From: Mycolicibacterium porcinum
GTDB taxonomy: Bacteria > Actinomycetota > Actinomycetes > Mycobacteriales > Mycobacteriaceae
Length of the DNA stretch: 64,000 nt
Direction of reading: 5' to 3'
NCBI GenBank assembly: GCA_002086835.1
Contig: MVIG01000007.1
Location: 124,001 to 188,000 of the forward strand
Of this stretch, positions 16,430-24,794 are shown one piece after another. Both the position numbers and the translations under genes were made by a program. A model generated the notes under the pieces. The model had not been told where the DNA came from. It saw nothing but the letters and a program-made list of their open reading frames with translations, and searched no databases. Positions within the stretch are counted from its first letter, which is position 1, and each line of letters opens with the position of its first letter.

Positions 16430-17043
16430 AGATCGACCTGACCGAACTGGTCGCACCCGGGCACACGGCGATCGTCACCCAGGAATGTCAGGGCGCGGTG
16501 GTGGGCCCCGACGCCGGGCTGGCCGCGCTGGCCGACGAGGCCCGCCGCGAGGCACTGCCCAACATCGCCAAGTTGTTGCCCGCGGCGCGCGCCGCGTCGG
16601 CCCGGGTGGTGCACTGCCTGGTGCAGCGGCGCCCGGATGGGTTGGGCTCCAATCACAACGCGAAGATCTTCGCGATCGGCCGCAGCGACGTCGGCATCCT
16701 GCCCGGCAGTCCCGGCGCCACGTTGTTGCCCGAATTCGGTCCGGAGCCAGACGATCTCGTGCTGTCCCGGTGGCACGGCCTGGGTCCGATGGGCGGCACC
16801 GATCTGGACGCGATCCTGCGCAATCTCGGGGTGCGCACCATCGTGGCCGTGGGAGTGTCGGTGAACATCGCTATCACCAACCTGGTGATGGACGCGGTCA
16901 ACGCCGGCTACCGGGTGGTCCTGCCGCGGGATGCGGTGGCCGGAATCCCGACCGCCTACGCAGACGCGGTCATCGACAACACGCTGTCCCTGCTCGCCAC
17001 CGTCACCACCACCGACCGCCTGCTACACGCGTGGCAGCGCTGA
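16426..17043 (+). CDS. Isochorismatase-fold protein lacking the catalytic triad
   Basis: 205 residues. The ATG at 16426 overlaps the oxygenase stop (ATGA). The fold is recognisable from TAIVTQECQGAVVG, VVHCLVQRR, the GGTDLDAILRNLGV helix and VAVGVSVNIAITNLVMDAV. In active cysteine hydrolases these segments carry Asp, Lys and Cys. By alignment by eye they are Glu (TQECQ), Arg (LSRWHG) and Ala (NIAITN) here. It may be catalytically different, as in PhzD-like enzymes that lack the Cys, or only structural or binding. It is conserved within a tight operon between the oxygenase and acyl-CoA synthetase, so a role in the same pathway is likely. Confidence 0.78.
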   Translation: MKIDLTELVAPGHTAIVTQECQGAVVGPDAGLAALADEARREALPNIAKLLPAARAASARVVHCLVQRRPDGLGSNHNAKIFAIGRSDVGILPGSPGATLLPEFGPEPDDLVLSRWHGLGPMGGTDLDAILRNLGVRTIVAVGVSVNIAITNLVMDAVNAGYRVVLPRDAVAGIPTAYADAVIDNTLSLLATVTTTDRLLHAWQR

Positions 17044-17062
17044 CCCGCCAATAGGAGAAACC

Positions 17063-18718
17063 GTGCAGTTCACCGTTCCGGCTGTCGCAGAAGCCGTCGC
17101 CGCCGCCATCGGCGACCGCCCGCTGATCATCCAAGGCAACCGGAGGTTGACCTACCGCCAGATCGTTGAGCGGTCGAATCGGCTGGCCGCATACCTGCAT
17201 TCGCGCGGGCTGGGCGCACAGACCGAACGCGGCGAGCTCGCCGGGCACGAGGTGGGGCAAGACCTGCTGGGCATCTACGCCTACAACGGACCCGAGTTCG
17301 TCGAGTCCCTGCTCGGTTCCTTCCGGGCTCGCGTCGCCCCGTTCAACGTCAACTACCGCTACGTCAAGAACGAACTGCAGTATCTGCTGGCCGATTCCGG
17401 TGCATCCGCCCTCGTGTACCACGCAGCGTTCGCACCGCGCGTGGCCGAGGTCTTGCCCGACCTACCGGCACTGCGGGTACTGATCCAGGTCGCCGACGAC
17501 TCGGGCAACGAACTGCTCGACGGCGCGGTCGATTACGAGACGATCGTCGGCAACACGACGTTGGCAGCTCCTCCTGTCGAACCCAGCCCCGACGATCTCT
17601 ACGTGCTCTACACCGGCGGCACCACCGGAATGCCCAAGGGGGTGTTGTGGCGCCAGCATGACATCTTCATGACAGCGTTCGGCGGCCGCAACATGGTGAC
17701 CGGTGAGAAATCACAATCCGTCGAGGAGATCGTGGGTCGTGCGGTCGACAATCCCGGCACCAAGCTGCTCATCCTGCCGCCGCTGATTCACGGCGCGGCC
17801 CAATGGGGTGCGATGACGGCGGTGACCACCGGGCAGACCGTCGTATTCCCCAGTGTGGTCGACCGTTTCGATGCCGACGACGTGGTGCGCACCATCGAAC
17901 GCGAACAGGTGCTGGTGGCCACGGTGGTGGGCGACGCGATGGCCCGGCCGCTGCTGGATGCGATCAGGGCAGGGACCGCGGACGTGTCGTCACTGTCCGT
18001 GGTGGCCAACGGCGGCGCGCAGTTGACGCCCTACGTCAAACAGCAACTCATCGATGCCAAGGAGAATCTCATCGTCGTCGACGGAGTCGGGTCATCCGAA
18101 ACCGGCGCCCAGATGAGCCACATGTCGGCCCCGGGCGCGGTGTCGACCGGAACCTTCAACGCGGGCCCCGATACCTGCGTGGTGACCGAGGATTTCACCG
18201 CGGTCCTGCCCGCCGGCCACGATGGGCTGGGCTGGCTGGCGCAACGCGGATTCGTGCCGCTGGGTTACAAGGGCGATGCCGCCAAGACCGCGGCGACCTT
18301 CCCGGTGATCGACGGGGTGCGCTACGCCACCCCGGGTGACCGCGCCCGCCACCTCGACACCGGCGCGATCGAACTGCTCGGCCGCGATTCGGTGACGATC
18401 AATTCCGGTGGCGAGAAGATCTTCGCCGAGGAGGTCGAATCCGCGATTGCCTCGCATCCGGCCGTGCGGGATGTGGTGGTCACCGGTCGCCCCAGCGAAC
18501 GCTGGGGACAGGAGGTGGTGGCCATTGTTGAGTTGACGAAGGCTGCGCTGGCTGACGGAAGCACCAGGGCCGACGATCTGATCCGGCACGCCGAATCCTC
18601 GATCGCCCGTTACAAGCTGCCCAAAGCCGTGGTGTTTCGCCCGGTCATCGAGCGCAGCCCGGCAGGCAAGGCCGACTACCGGTGGGCCCGCGAGCAGGCT
18701 GTCAGCGAAACTTCCTGA
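17063..18718 (+). CDS. Acyl-CoA synthetase (FadD-type, steroid-acid ligase-like)
   Basis: 551 residues. The GTG at 17063 is set by AGGAGA (17053-17058). AMP-forming ligase motifs are in order: P-loop YTGGTTGMPKGVLW, GVGSSETGAQM (A5), GDRARHLDTG (A7) and SGGEKIFAEEVE (A8 hinge), with a C-terminal Lys in RSPAGKADYRWA for adenylation. The N-terminal insert between the first helix and LLGIYAYNGPEFVESLL resembles FadD19/FadD17-like enzymes that activate steroid side chains (inference by pattern). It would make the CoA ester of a carboxylated substrate. Last gene of the O5 operon; its 3' end overlaps the convergent aldehyde dehydrogenase by 17 bases. Confidence 0.9.
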   Translation: MQFTVPAVAEAVAAAIGDRPLIIQGNRRLTYRQIVERSNRLAAYLHSRGLGAQTERGELAGHEVGQDLLGIYAYNGPEFVESLLGSFRARVAPFNVNYRYVKNELQYLLADSGASALVYHAAFAPRVAEVLPDLPALRVLIQVADDSGNELLDGAVDYETIVGNTTLAAPPVEPSPDDLYVLYTGGTTGMPKGVLWRQHDIFMTAFGGRNMVTGEKSQSVEEIVGRAVDNPGTKLLILPPLIHGAAQWGAMTAVTTGQTVVFPSVVDRFDADDVVRTIEREQVLVATVVGDAMARPLLDAIRAGTADVSSLSVVANGGAQLTPYVKQQLIDAKENLIVVDGVGSSETGAQMSHMSAPGAVSTGTFNAGPDTCVVTEDFTAVLPAGHDGLGWLAQRGFVPLGYKGDAAKTAATFPVIDGVRYATPGDRARHLDTGAIELLGRDSVTINSGGEKIFAEEVESAIASHPAVRDVVVTGRPSERWGQEVVAIVELTKAALADGSTRADDLIRHAESSIARYKLPKAVVFRPVIERSPAGKADYRWAREQAVSETS

Positions 18719-20189
18719 GTCGGGCCGCGGTTCGGTTGCGGGCCCGGCGCAGACTGAGGTCCGCGCTGACCCGCATGGAAGCGCTGAACGGCCGGGCCGC
18801 CTGCCCGGTGACGCTGAACGGCAGGTCGCTGCCGACCACGGTGCGGTAGTGGCTGAACGCATCGAAACCGGCCTTGCCGTGGTAGGCACCGGTTCCGCTA
18901 CGGCCGACCCCTCCGAACGGCGCGTCGGACGGGATCATGTGCGCGGCAAAGTCATTGCGGGCCACCCCACCGCTGCGGGTGTGACCGACGAAGTGCCGGA
19001 AATCGGCGTCGTCGGGGCCGAACCAGTACGCCACCAGCGGGGACGGGTTGGCGTTGATGTGGTCGATCGGCTCGGCGAGGCGGGAGTAGCCGCGGACCAC
19101 CAGCACGGGCCCGAACACCTCCTCGTTCGCGATCCGCATCCGGTCGTCGACGTCGCGCACGATGGTCGGGGCGATCTTGCGTGAGCCCGGATCGGGCAGC
19201 ACCTCCCCCGCGGGCACGACGGAGTCGATCCGTGCCCCGTGGGCGCGCGCGTCGGTGATGAGACCGACCACGCGGTCGAAGTTGGCGGCGTTGACCGAGG
19301 AGCAGTAATCGGGATTGCCGACGATGGTGGGAAACAGCTCGCTCAGCGTCTTGCGCGCCTCCGTGACGAACCGGTCCACCTGAGCATCCGGCACGAACAC
19401 ATAGTCCGGGCACACGCAGACCTGGCCGCCATTGACCATGCGCGCCTGGGCGATTCGGTTCGCCGCCCGCTCGATGTCGGCTCCGGGCGCCACCACCACG
19501 GGGTTCTTGCCACCGAGCTCCAACGTCACCGGGACGAGATTGGCCGCTGCCGCGCGCGCGACCAATGCTCCGATCGACGGGGATCCGGTGAAGAACAGGT
19601 GGTCGAACGGAAGACCGGAGAACTCGGCGGCCACCTCCGGACCGCCTGTCACGACCTGTAGTTCGGGCGCGTCGAAGTACTTCGGGGCGGTGGCGGCCAT
19701 CAACTCGGCAGTGCGCGGGGTGACCTCGGACATCTTGATCATCACCCGGTTGCCGGCCGCGAAGGCTGCCGCCGCGGGCAGCACCGTCAACTGGATCGGG
19801 AAGTTCCACGGGCCGATGATTCCGACCACGCCCAGCGGGCACGGCAGTACCTCGGCACGGAGCCCTGCGAACCGGGCCGCCCGCATCAGTCTCGTCGCGC
19901 GCATCCACTGCGGGATGTGCGCCCTGGTGTGCTCGATGACCGACAGCATGCCCAGGATCTCGGCGAAGAACGCCGCCGAGCGCGATCGCGATCCGTAGTC
20001 CGCAGCGGTGGCGGCGACGAAGTCCTCTGAGTTGTCGAGGATCATCGCGAGCAGCCGATCAATACGGTTGCGGCGCAGCGCGACATCTGGCGGACCATCG
20101 GCGATGAAGGACCGACGCTGGGCGGCCAGCAGCTCATCGAGGCCGTCGCGCTGCGGCTGCACTGCCGTCCGCTCTTCGATCGCGCTCAT
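18702..20189 (-). CDS. Aldehyde dehydrogenase (coniferyl-aldehyde-dehydrogenase-like)
   Basis: 495 residues. I chose the ATG at 20189 (MSAIEERTAVQPQRDG) because the longer frame runs through the divergent promoter. Class 3-type ALDH motifs: GPWNFPIQL for NAD binding, LELGGKNPV with the general-base Glu, and NGGQVCVCPDYV with the catalytic Cys; EEVFGPVLVVRGY follows. It would oxidise a hydrophobic aldehyde to an acid, supplying substrate to the ligase next door. A weaker operator copy (O6) lies 51 bases upstream. The C-terminus extends beyond the catalytic domain with a basic tail. Confidence 0.9.
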   Translation of the reverse strand: MSAIEERTAVQPQRDGLDELLAAQRRSFIADGPPDVALRRNRIDRLLAMILDNSEDFVAATAADYGSRSRSAAFFAEILGMLSVIEHTRAHIPQWMRATRLMRAARFAGLRAEVLPCPLGVVGIIGPWNFPIQLTVLPAAAAFAAGNRVMIKMSEVTPRTAELMAATAPKYFDAPELQVVTGGPEVAAEFSGLPFDHLFFTGSPSIGALVARAAAANLVPVTLELGGKNPVVVAPGADIERAANRIAQARMVNGGQVCVCPDYVFVPDAQVDRFVTEARKTLSELFPTIVGNPDYCSSVNAANFDRVVGLITDARAHGARIDSVVPAGEVLPDPGSRKIAPTIVRDVDDRMRIANEEVFGPVLVVRGYSRLAEPIDHINANPSPLVAYWFGPDDADFRHFVGHTRSGGVARNDFAAHMIPSDAPFGGVGRSGTGAYHGKAGFDAFSHYRTVVGSDLPFSVTGQAARPFSASMRVSADLSLRRARNRTAARLRKFR

Positions 20190-20239
20190 TCGAATCCGTC
20201 TCCTCGCCAGGCACGCGTCGCCGATATTGCCGAAGATGC

Positions 20240-20260
20240 CTCCGGTAAGGCTAACGGTAG
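20240..20260. promoter_or_regulatory. Regulon operator O6 (upstream of ALDH, weaker match)
   Basis: On the minus strand CTACCGTTA, spacer GCC, TTACCGGAG; 12 of 16 positions match. It lies between the ALDH start (20189) and the triple site O7. Confidence 0.5.
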
Positions 20261-20307
20261 CACCCACAACACAGGTCGCAGCTGATTGTCCGACCAGCCT
20301 GAATTGT

Positions 20308-20340
20308 TTACAGTCATCCTTACTGTCGTTCATTCAGTGA
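20308..20340. promoter_or_regulatory. Regulon operator O7, three half-sites in 12-bp steps
   Basis: TTACAGTCA (20308), TTACTGTCG (20320) and ATTCAGTGA (20332) are each 12 bases apart with 3-base spacers. It lies upstream of the SDR start at 20352. All other sites in the window have two half-sites. Confidence 0.68.
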
Positions 20341-20351
20341 GGGGTTGGCGT

Positions 20352-21137
20352 ATGCCGGAGAGCGCACGCAGGATCGTCGTCGTCGGAGCCGGATCGGGGA
20401 TCGGAGCCGCCACTGCGGCACACTGCTTCGAGCAGGGTGACCACGTGCTCGCGGTCGACGTGCGACCCAACGACACCCCGGCATCGCAGCACGCCATCTG
20501 CGATCTCCGCGACGCCGCCGACATCTCCCGACTGCTGGGCGAGATCGGCGACGGCTGGGACATGCTCGCCCACGTGGCCGGCGTCCCGGGCACCGCAGCG
20601 CCGGCCGACGTCCTCAAGGTCAACTACCTGGGTATGCGGTTGATGACCGAAGGCATGCTGCCACTGCTGCGGCACGGCGGTTCGATCGTCACGGTGGCCT
20701 CGACCGCGGCCCTCGGTTGGCAACAGCGCATCGACATCCTCGATGGGCTCCTCGACCTCACCGACGGAGATGCGGTGGCGCAGTGGCAGACCGGGCAGGA
20801 TCCGGATTTCCCGGTCTACACGACGTCCAAGCAGGCCGCGATCCTGTTCGTCAAGCGGATCGCGGGGCCGGCGTGGGGCAAGTACGGGGTGCGGGTCAAC
20901 ACCGTGAGTCCGGGCCCGGTGGAGACGCCCATCCTCACCGACTTCGAACAAACGATGGGCAAAGACGTTCTGGACCTGGTGCGGGCCACTGTCGGCCGGC
21001 ACGCCACCGTCGACGACGTGGTCCCGCTGATCGCCTTCCTGGCCTCCCCGGAGGCGCGCTGGATCAACGGTCAGGACATCCAGGTCGATGCCGGCTTCAT
21101 CGCATCGATGAGCAACGGAGCTCCGATCGCACTCTGA
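20352..21137 (+). CDS. Short-chain dehydrogenase/reductase
   Basis: 261 residues. The ATG at 20352 has GAGGGG a few bases upstream. The coenzyme motif is VVVGAGSGIGAAT, the Ser/Tyr/Lys catalytic set lies in VASTAALG and VYTTSK, and VNTVSPGPVETPI follows. The region after the catalytic Ser has an extra segment (QRIDILDGLLDLTDGD) seen in 3-alpha-hydroxysteroid-dehydrogenase-like SDRs. It probably interconverts an alcohol and ketone with NAD(P). It is a single gene in the regulon behind the triple operator O7. Confidence 0.88.
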   Translation: MPESARRIVVVGAGSGIGAATAAHCFEQGDHVLAVDVRPNDTPASQHAICDLRDAADISRLLGEIGDGWDMLAHVAGVPGTAAPADVLKVNYLGMRLMTEGMLPLLRHGGSIVTVASTAALGWQQRIDILDGLLDLTDGDAVAQWQTGQDPDFPVYTTSKQAAILFVKRIAGPAWGKYGVRVNTVSPGPVETPILTDFEQTMGKDVLDLVRATVGRHATVDDVVPLIAFLASPEARWINGQDIQVDAGFIASMSNGAPIAL

Positions 21138-21152
21138 ACCGCGCCGATTTCG

Positions 21153-21173
21153 TTACTGTAAGATTTACAGTAA
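21153..21173. promoter_or_regulatory. Regulon operator O8, perfect copy (P450-TetR operon)
   Basis: TTACTGTAA, spacer GAT, TTACAGTAA; all 16 motif positions match and the whole site is an inverted repeat. TAATAT (21171-21176) or TACAGT (21166-21171) could be the -10 box. Confidence 0.82.
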
Positions 21174-21217
21174 TATGCATCAGCGGGACCGGTCCGTGTC
21201 GAACGGTGGGATGAACT

Positions 21218-22438
21218 GTGGAGAGTGACGTTCAGGGGTTGGCTGTCGACGAGTCTGCCGTCGACACCGCCACCCTGCTGCGCGACCCATATCCGATATT
21301 CGCACGCCACCGTGCCGAGCACGGCGTGTTCCGAGGCTCGGTGATGGACTGGTCCAAGACACCGAAATCGTTACTGCCGGAACACCAATTCGCGGCGGTC
21401 TCATTCGACGCGGTCAACACCGTGCTCCGGGACGGCAAGTCGTTCAACTCGAAGATCTACGACCACACGATCGGACTGTTCATCGGTCCGTCCATCCTGG
21501 CCATGGAAGGCAAGACCCACCGCGACCACCGCAACCTGGTATCGGCCGCCTTCAAGTCACGCTCGCTGCAACGCTGGGAGCCCGAGATCGTCCGCCCGAT
21601 CTGCGAGGCCCTGGTGGACGAGTTCATCGACACCGGCACCGCCGATCTGGTGCGCGACTTCACGTTCGAGTTCCCCACCCGGGTGATCTCCAGGCTGCTC
21701 GGCCTGCCCGAGGAAGACCTGTCATGGTTCCGGCAGCGCGCGGTCGAGCTGATCAGCTACACGGTCAAGTACCAGCGAGCCTTCGAAGCCTCCGCCGCCC
21801 TCAAGGACTACTTCCTCGCGCAAATCGACCTGCGCCGCTCCAAGCCCACCGACGACATCATCGGCGACCTCGTCACCGCGGAGATCGACGGCGAGAAGCT
21901 GACCGACGAGGCCATCTATTCGTTCCTGCGACTGCTCCTGCCCGCAGGCCTGGAGACCACCTACCGCTCCTCGGGCAATCTGCTGTACCTGCTGCTCACC
22001 CACCCCGAACAGTTCGCCGCGGTGCAGGCCGACCATGAACTCATCGGCCAGGCCATCGAAGAGGGACTGCGGTACGAAACACCACTCACCACCGTGCAAC
22101 GCTCAGCCACGCAGGACACCGAACTCGAGGGTGTCGCGCTGCCCGCCGGCGCGGTGATCGACGTCTGCATGGGGTCGGCCAACCGCGACGAGAGCCGCTG
22201 GGAACGCGCCGAGGAGTTCGACATTTTCCGGAAACGGTTGCCGCACATCACCTTTGCCGCCGGTGAGCACACCTGCATGGGGTTGCACCTGGCCCGGATG
22301 GAAACGCGGGTGGCCATGGAGAGCCTGCTCGGCCGGGTACGCAACTTCACCCTGGTCACCGACGACGATCCTCACATCTTCGGTCAGCCGTTCCGCTCCC
22401 CCACCGCCATCCCCGTCACATTCGACCCGATCCGCTGA
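21218..22438 (+). CDS. Cytochrome P450
   Basis: 406 residues with a GTG at 21218. Motifs: I-helix LLPAGLETTYRS, with Glu where Asp is usual, ExxR in EEGLRYETP and haem loop FAAGEHTCMG with the Cys at about residue 353. It is the first gene behind the perfect operator O8 and is followed after 11 bases by a TetR gene, so its expression should be the most tightly tied to the regulon signal. Ferredoxin partners are not encoded in the window. Confidence 0.92.
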   Translation: MESDVQGLAVDESAVDTATLLRDPYPIFARHRAEHGVFRGSVMDWSKTPKSLLPEHQFAAVSFDAVNTVLRDGKSFNSKIYDHTIGLFIGPSILAMEGKTHRDHRNLVSAAFKSRSLQRWEPEIVRPICEALVDEFIDTGTADLVRDFTFEFPTRVISRLLGLPEEDLSWFRQRAVELISYTVKYQRAFEASAALKDYFLAQIDLRRSKPTDDIIGDLVTAEIDGEKLTDEAIYSFLRLLLPAGLETTYRSSGNLLYLLLTHPEQFAAVQADHELIGQAIEEGLRYETPLTTVQRSATQDTELEGVALPAGAVIDVCMGSANRDESRWERAEEFDIFRKRLPHITFAAGEHTCMGLHLARMETRVAMESLLGRVRNFTLVTDDDPHIFGQPFRSPTAIPVTFDPIR

Positions 22439-22449
22439 AGGACGAAGCC

Positions 22450-23148
22450 ATGGTCAGGCCCGCGAGCACCAATGGTCGCCGGCGCCGCGAACGCGGGTCG
22501 ATCAGCATCGACGAAATCCTGCGCGGTGCATTCGAAATCGCCGACGAAGTGTCGATCGACAACCTCAGCATGCCGCAGCTGGCCCGTCATCTCGATGTCG
22601 GCGTCACCAGCATCTACTGGTATTTCCGGCGCAAGGATCAACTACTCGACGCCATGACCGAACGCGTCCTGCTCGATTACGACCTCAGCGTGCTGTCCAT
22701 CGACGCCGGCACCTGGCGCGAATCCCTGCGGGCCCACGCCCATCGAATGCGCGAAATGTTCAACTCGAATCCGATCATGTGCGATCTCATTTTGATCCGC
22801 GGCACCCGGGGCGTGCCCGCTTCCCGGGCCGCGCTGGAGAAGATCGAGCAGCCGGTAGCGGCACTGGTAGCGGCCGGGCTCACCGCCAAGCAGGCCTTCG
22901 ACACCTATACGGCCATCTCCGTGCTCGTGCGAAGTTCCGCTGTGCTGCAACGCTTGCAGAGTCGCACCGCCGAAGAACAGTTCCCCCGTGAGTACTGGGA
23001 ACAGGTGATCGATGCCGATGCGATGCCGTTGATCGCCTCGATCCCCGGGCGCGGCTATCGCATCGGCATGGCCGACGACGGCAACTTCGACCACATCCTC
23101 GACAGCATCCTCGATCGCGCGGAGCTGTTCGCCACCGTCCGCGGGTAA
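22450..23148 (+). CDS. TetR-family regulator, candidate master regulator 1
   Basis: 232 residues. The ATG at 22450 follows AAGGA and lies 11 bases after the P450 stop, so it is co-transcribed with the P450. The helix-turn-helix is at about residues 22-65: SIDEILRGAFEIADEVSIDN, then the recognition part VGVTSIYWYFRRKDQLLDAM. That recognition helix is nearly identical to the one in the TetR at 39788-40531. The C-terminal domain resembles TetR_C of the MSMEG/AcrR group. It is likely autoregulated through operator O8, and its position inside the regulon makes it a prime candidate to bind the TTAC-N-GTAA sites. Ligand unknown. Confidence 0.92.
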   Translation: MVRPASTNGRRRRERGSISIDEILRGAFEIADEVSIDNLSMPQLARHLDVGVTSIYWYFRRKDQLLDAMTERVLLDYDLSVLSIDAGTWRESLRAHAHRMREMFNSNPIMCDLILIRGTRGVPASRAALEKIEQPVAALVAAGLTAKQAFDTYTAISVLVRSSAVLQRLQSRTAEEQFPREYWEQVIDADAMPLIASIPGRGYRIGMADDGNFDHILDSILDRAELFATVRG

Positions 23149-23154
23149 CTTTAT

Positions 23155-24690
23155 CTAGTGCCGCGGTAGCCGCCAGCCGATGGTCTTGGTCTCGGTGTAC
23201 TGTGCGAAACCCTCGATCCCGCACTGCCTTCCGACACCGCTGTTCTTGTACCCGCCGAACGGCGCGTCGGCGCCGTAGTACATGCCGCCGTTGACCCCGA
23301 TGGCTCCGGTGCGGATACGGCGCGCGATCGCCATCGCCCGTTCGGACGATGCCGACATCACCGCCCCCGCGAGGCCAAACGCACTGTTGTTGGCGATCCG
23401 CACCGCCTCCTCGTCGTCATCGAACGGCAGCATCACCAGTACCGGCCCGAACACCTCGTCCTGGGCGATCGCCGATCCGGGATCGGCCCCGACGATGACG
23501 GTCGGGGCGACGAAGTGCCCGTTGGCCAGATGTGCGGGCAGCCCCTCTGGCAGTCCGCCGCCGACCACGATGTCGGCGCCGTCGCGGCGGGCGCCGTCGA
23601 TGGCGTCGAGCACGCGCTGCTTCTGCGCGGCACTGATCAGCGGGCCGACCAGGGTGGTCGGCGAGGCCGGGTCACCGACCGGGACCGCTCCGAACGCCAT
23701 CGCGACATTGGCAACCGCCTCGTCGAACAGGCTGCGGTGCACCAGCATCCGGGTATTGGCCGCGCAGGCCTGTCCGGCGTGCACGCAGGCACCGATCGCG
23801 CCGGGGATGATATGGCCGGGCTTCGCGTCGTCGAGGACGATCATCGCCGACTTTCCTCCGAGCTCAAGGAAGGTGCGCTTCATGGTGTCGGCGCCCACCC
23901 GCATCAGATGCCTGCCGACCGCCGTCGACCCGGTGAACGACACCATGTCGACGCGTGGGTCGGTGCCCAGCTGCCCAGCCACCTCGTTGGACGGCGTGGG
24001 CACCACGTTGACGACGCCGGGCGGCATGTCGGTGCGTTCGGCGATCAGGCGGCCCAACCTGGTGGCGTTCCACGGCGTGTTCGGGTCGGGTTTGAGTACC
24101 ACGGTGTTGCCGGCGGCCAGTGCGGGCCCGAGCTTGTTGAGGATCACCTCGATCGGGAAGTTCGACGGGGTGATCGCGGCGACCACGCCGACCGGCTCCT
24201 TGACCACTGTGCGGGCGTTGCGCTCACCGAAGAGCCCACCCCCCTCGAGCGTGCGCTCCCATTCGAATTCGCCGATGAGCTTGGCCGGGTACCGCAAGGC
24301 ATCGGCGAGCGGCCAATCCAGCTGAGCGTTCTGCGTCGTCATCACCGGGCAGCCCACCTCGGCGATCAACTCCTCACGCAGGTCATCCTTTTCCGACTCG
24401 ATCGCTTCCTGCAGTTGAGCCAGCACCCGCTGACGCACACCGCGGTTGGTGCTCCAGTCGGAGTCGTCGAACGCGCGTCGGGCCGCGCCGATCGCGGCAT
24501 CCATGTCCCGCGCACCGGCGGCCGCGGTGGTACCCAGGACAAGACCGGTTGCCGGACTGAGATTGTCGAATTCGGCACCGGAGGCAGCCGCCACCAGTTG
24601 GCCGTCGATGAGCATGCGCTTCTCGGCCCGGGCTGCGGCACGCCGACCGATGTCCACACTGGTGACGGCCTCATCGACAACTTCGCTCAC
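23155..24690 (-). CDS. Aldehyde dehydrogenase
   Basis: 511 residues with a GTG at 24690. ALDH motifs: TPSNFPIEVILNKLGPALAA, FTGSTAVGRHL, the Glu in FLELGGKS, and the catalytic Cys in HAGQACAANTR; EVFGPVLVMLPFDD follows. It would oxidise an aldehyde intermediate to an acid with NAD. Operator O9 ends only 5 bases before the start codon, and its embedded TACGGT box would put transcription start at about 24691, so the mRNA is probably leaderless. It converges with the TetR gene with only 6 bases between the stops. Confidence 0.92.
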   Translation of the reverse strand: MSEVVDEAVTSVDIGRRAAARAEKRMLIDGQLVAAASGAEFDNLSPATGLVLGTTAAAGARDMDAAIGAARRAFDDSDWSTNRGVRQRVLAQLQEAIESEKDDLREELIAEVGCPVMTTQNAQLDWPLADALRYPAKLIGEFEWERTLEGGGLFGERNARTVVKEPVGVVAAITPSNFPIEVILNKLGPALAAGNTVVLKPDPNTPWNATRLGRLIAERTDMPPGVVNVVPTPSNEVAGQLGTDPRVDMVSFTGSTAVGRHLMRVGADTMKRTFLELGGKSAMIVLDDAKPGHIIPGAIGACVHAGQACAANTRMLVHRSLFDEAVANVAMAFGAVPVGDPASPTTLVGPLISAAQKQRVLDAIDGARRDGADIVVGGGLPEGLPAHLANGHFVAPTVIVGADPGSAIAQDEVFGPVLVMLPFDDDEEAVRIANNSAFGLAGAVMSASSERAMAIARRIRTGAIGVNGGMYYGADAPFGGYKNSGVGRQCGIEGFAQYTETKTIGWRLPRH

Positions 24691-24695
24691 GTCAA

Positions 24696-24716
24696 CAACC
24701 GTAACACTTACAGTAA
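24696..24716. promoter_or_regulatory. Regulon operator O9 (upstream of ALDH 23155-24690)
   Basis: CAACCGTAA, spacer CAC, TTACAGTAA; 14 of 16 positions match. On the minus strand TACGGT (24698-24703) fits a -10 box placed for leaderless transcription from the GTG at 24690. Confidence 0.76.
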
Positions 24717-24794
24717 TATACCCAGTCGCCGAAACCGCATTCCAGCAGAGAAAGTTCGAGAACGGGCCTGCCGGAATGCCGTTTCGCGGGAAGG

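Noticed and set aside
15368..16456. Long minus-strand frame opposite the Rieske oxygenase
   Set aside because: The oxygenase frame has all metal ligands; the opposite frame has no recognisable domain.
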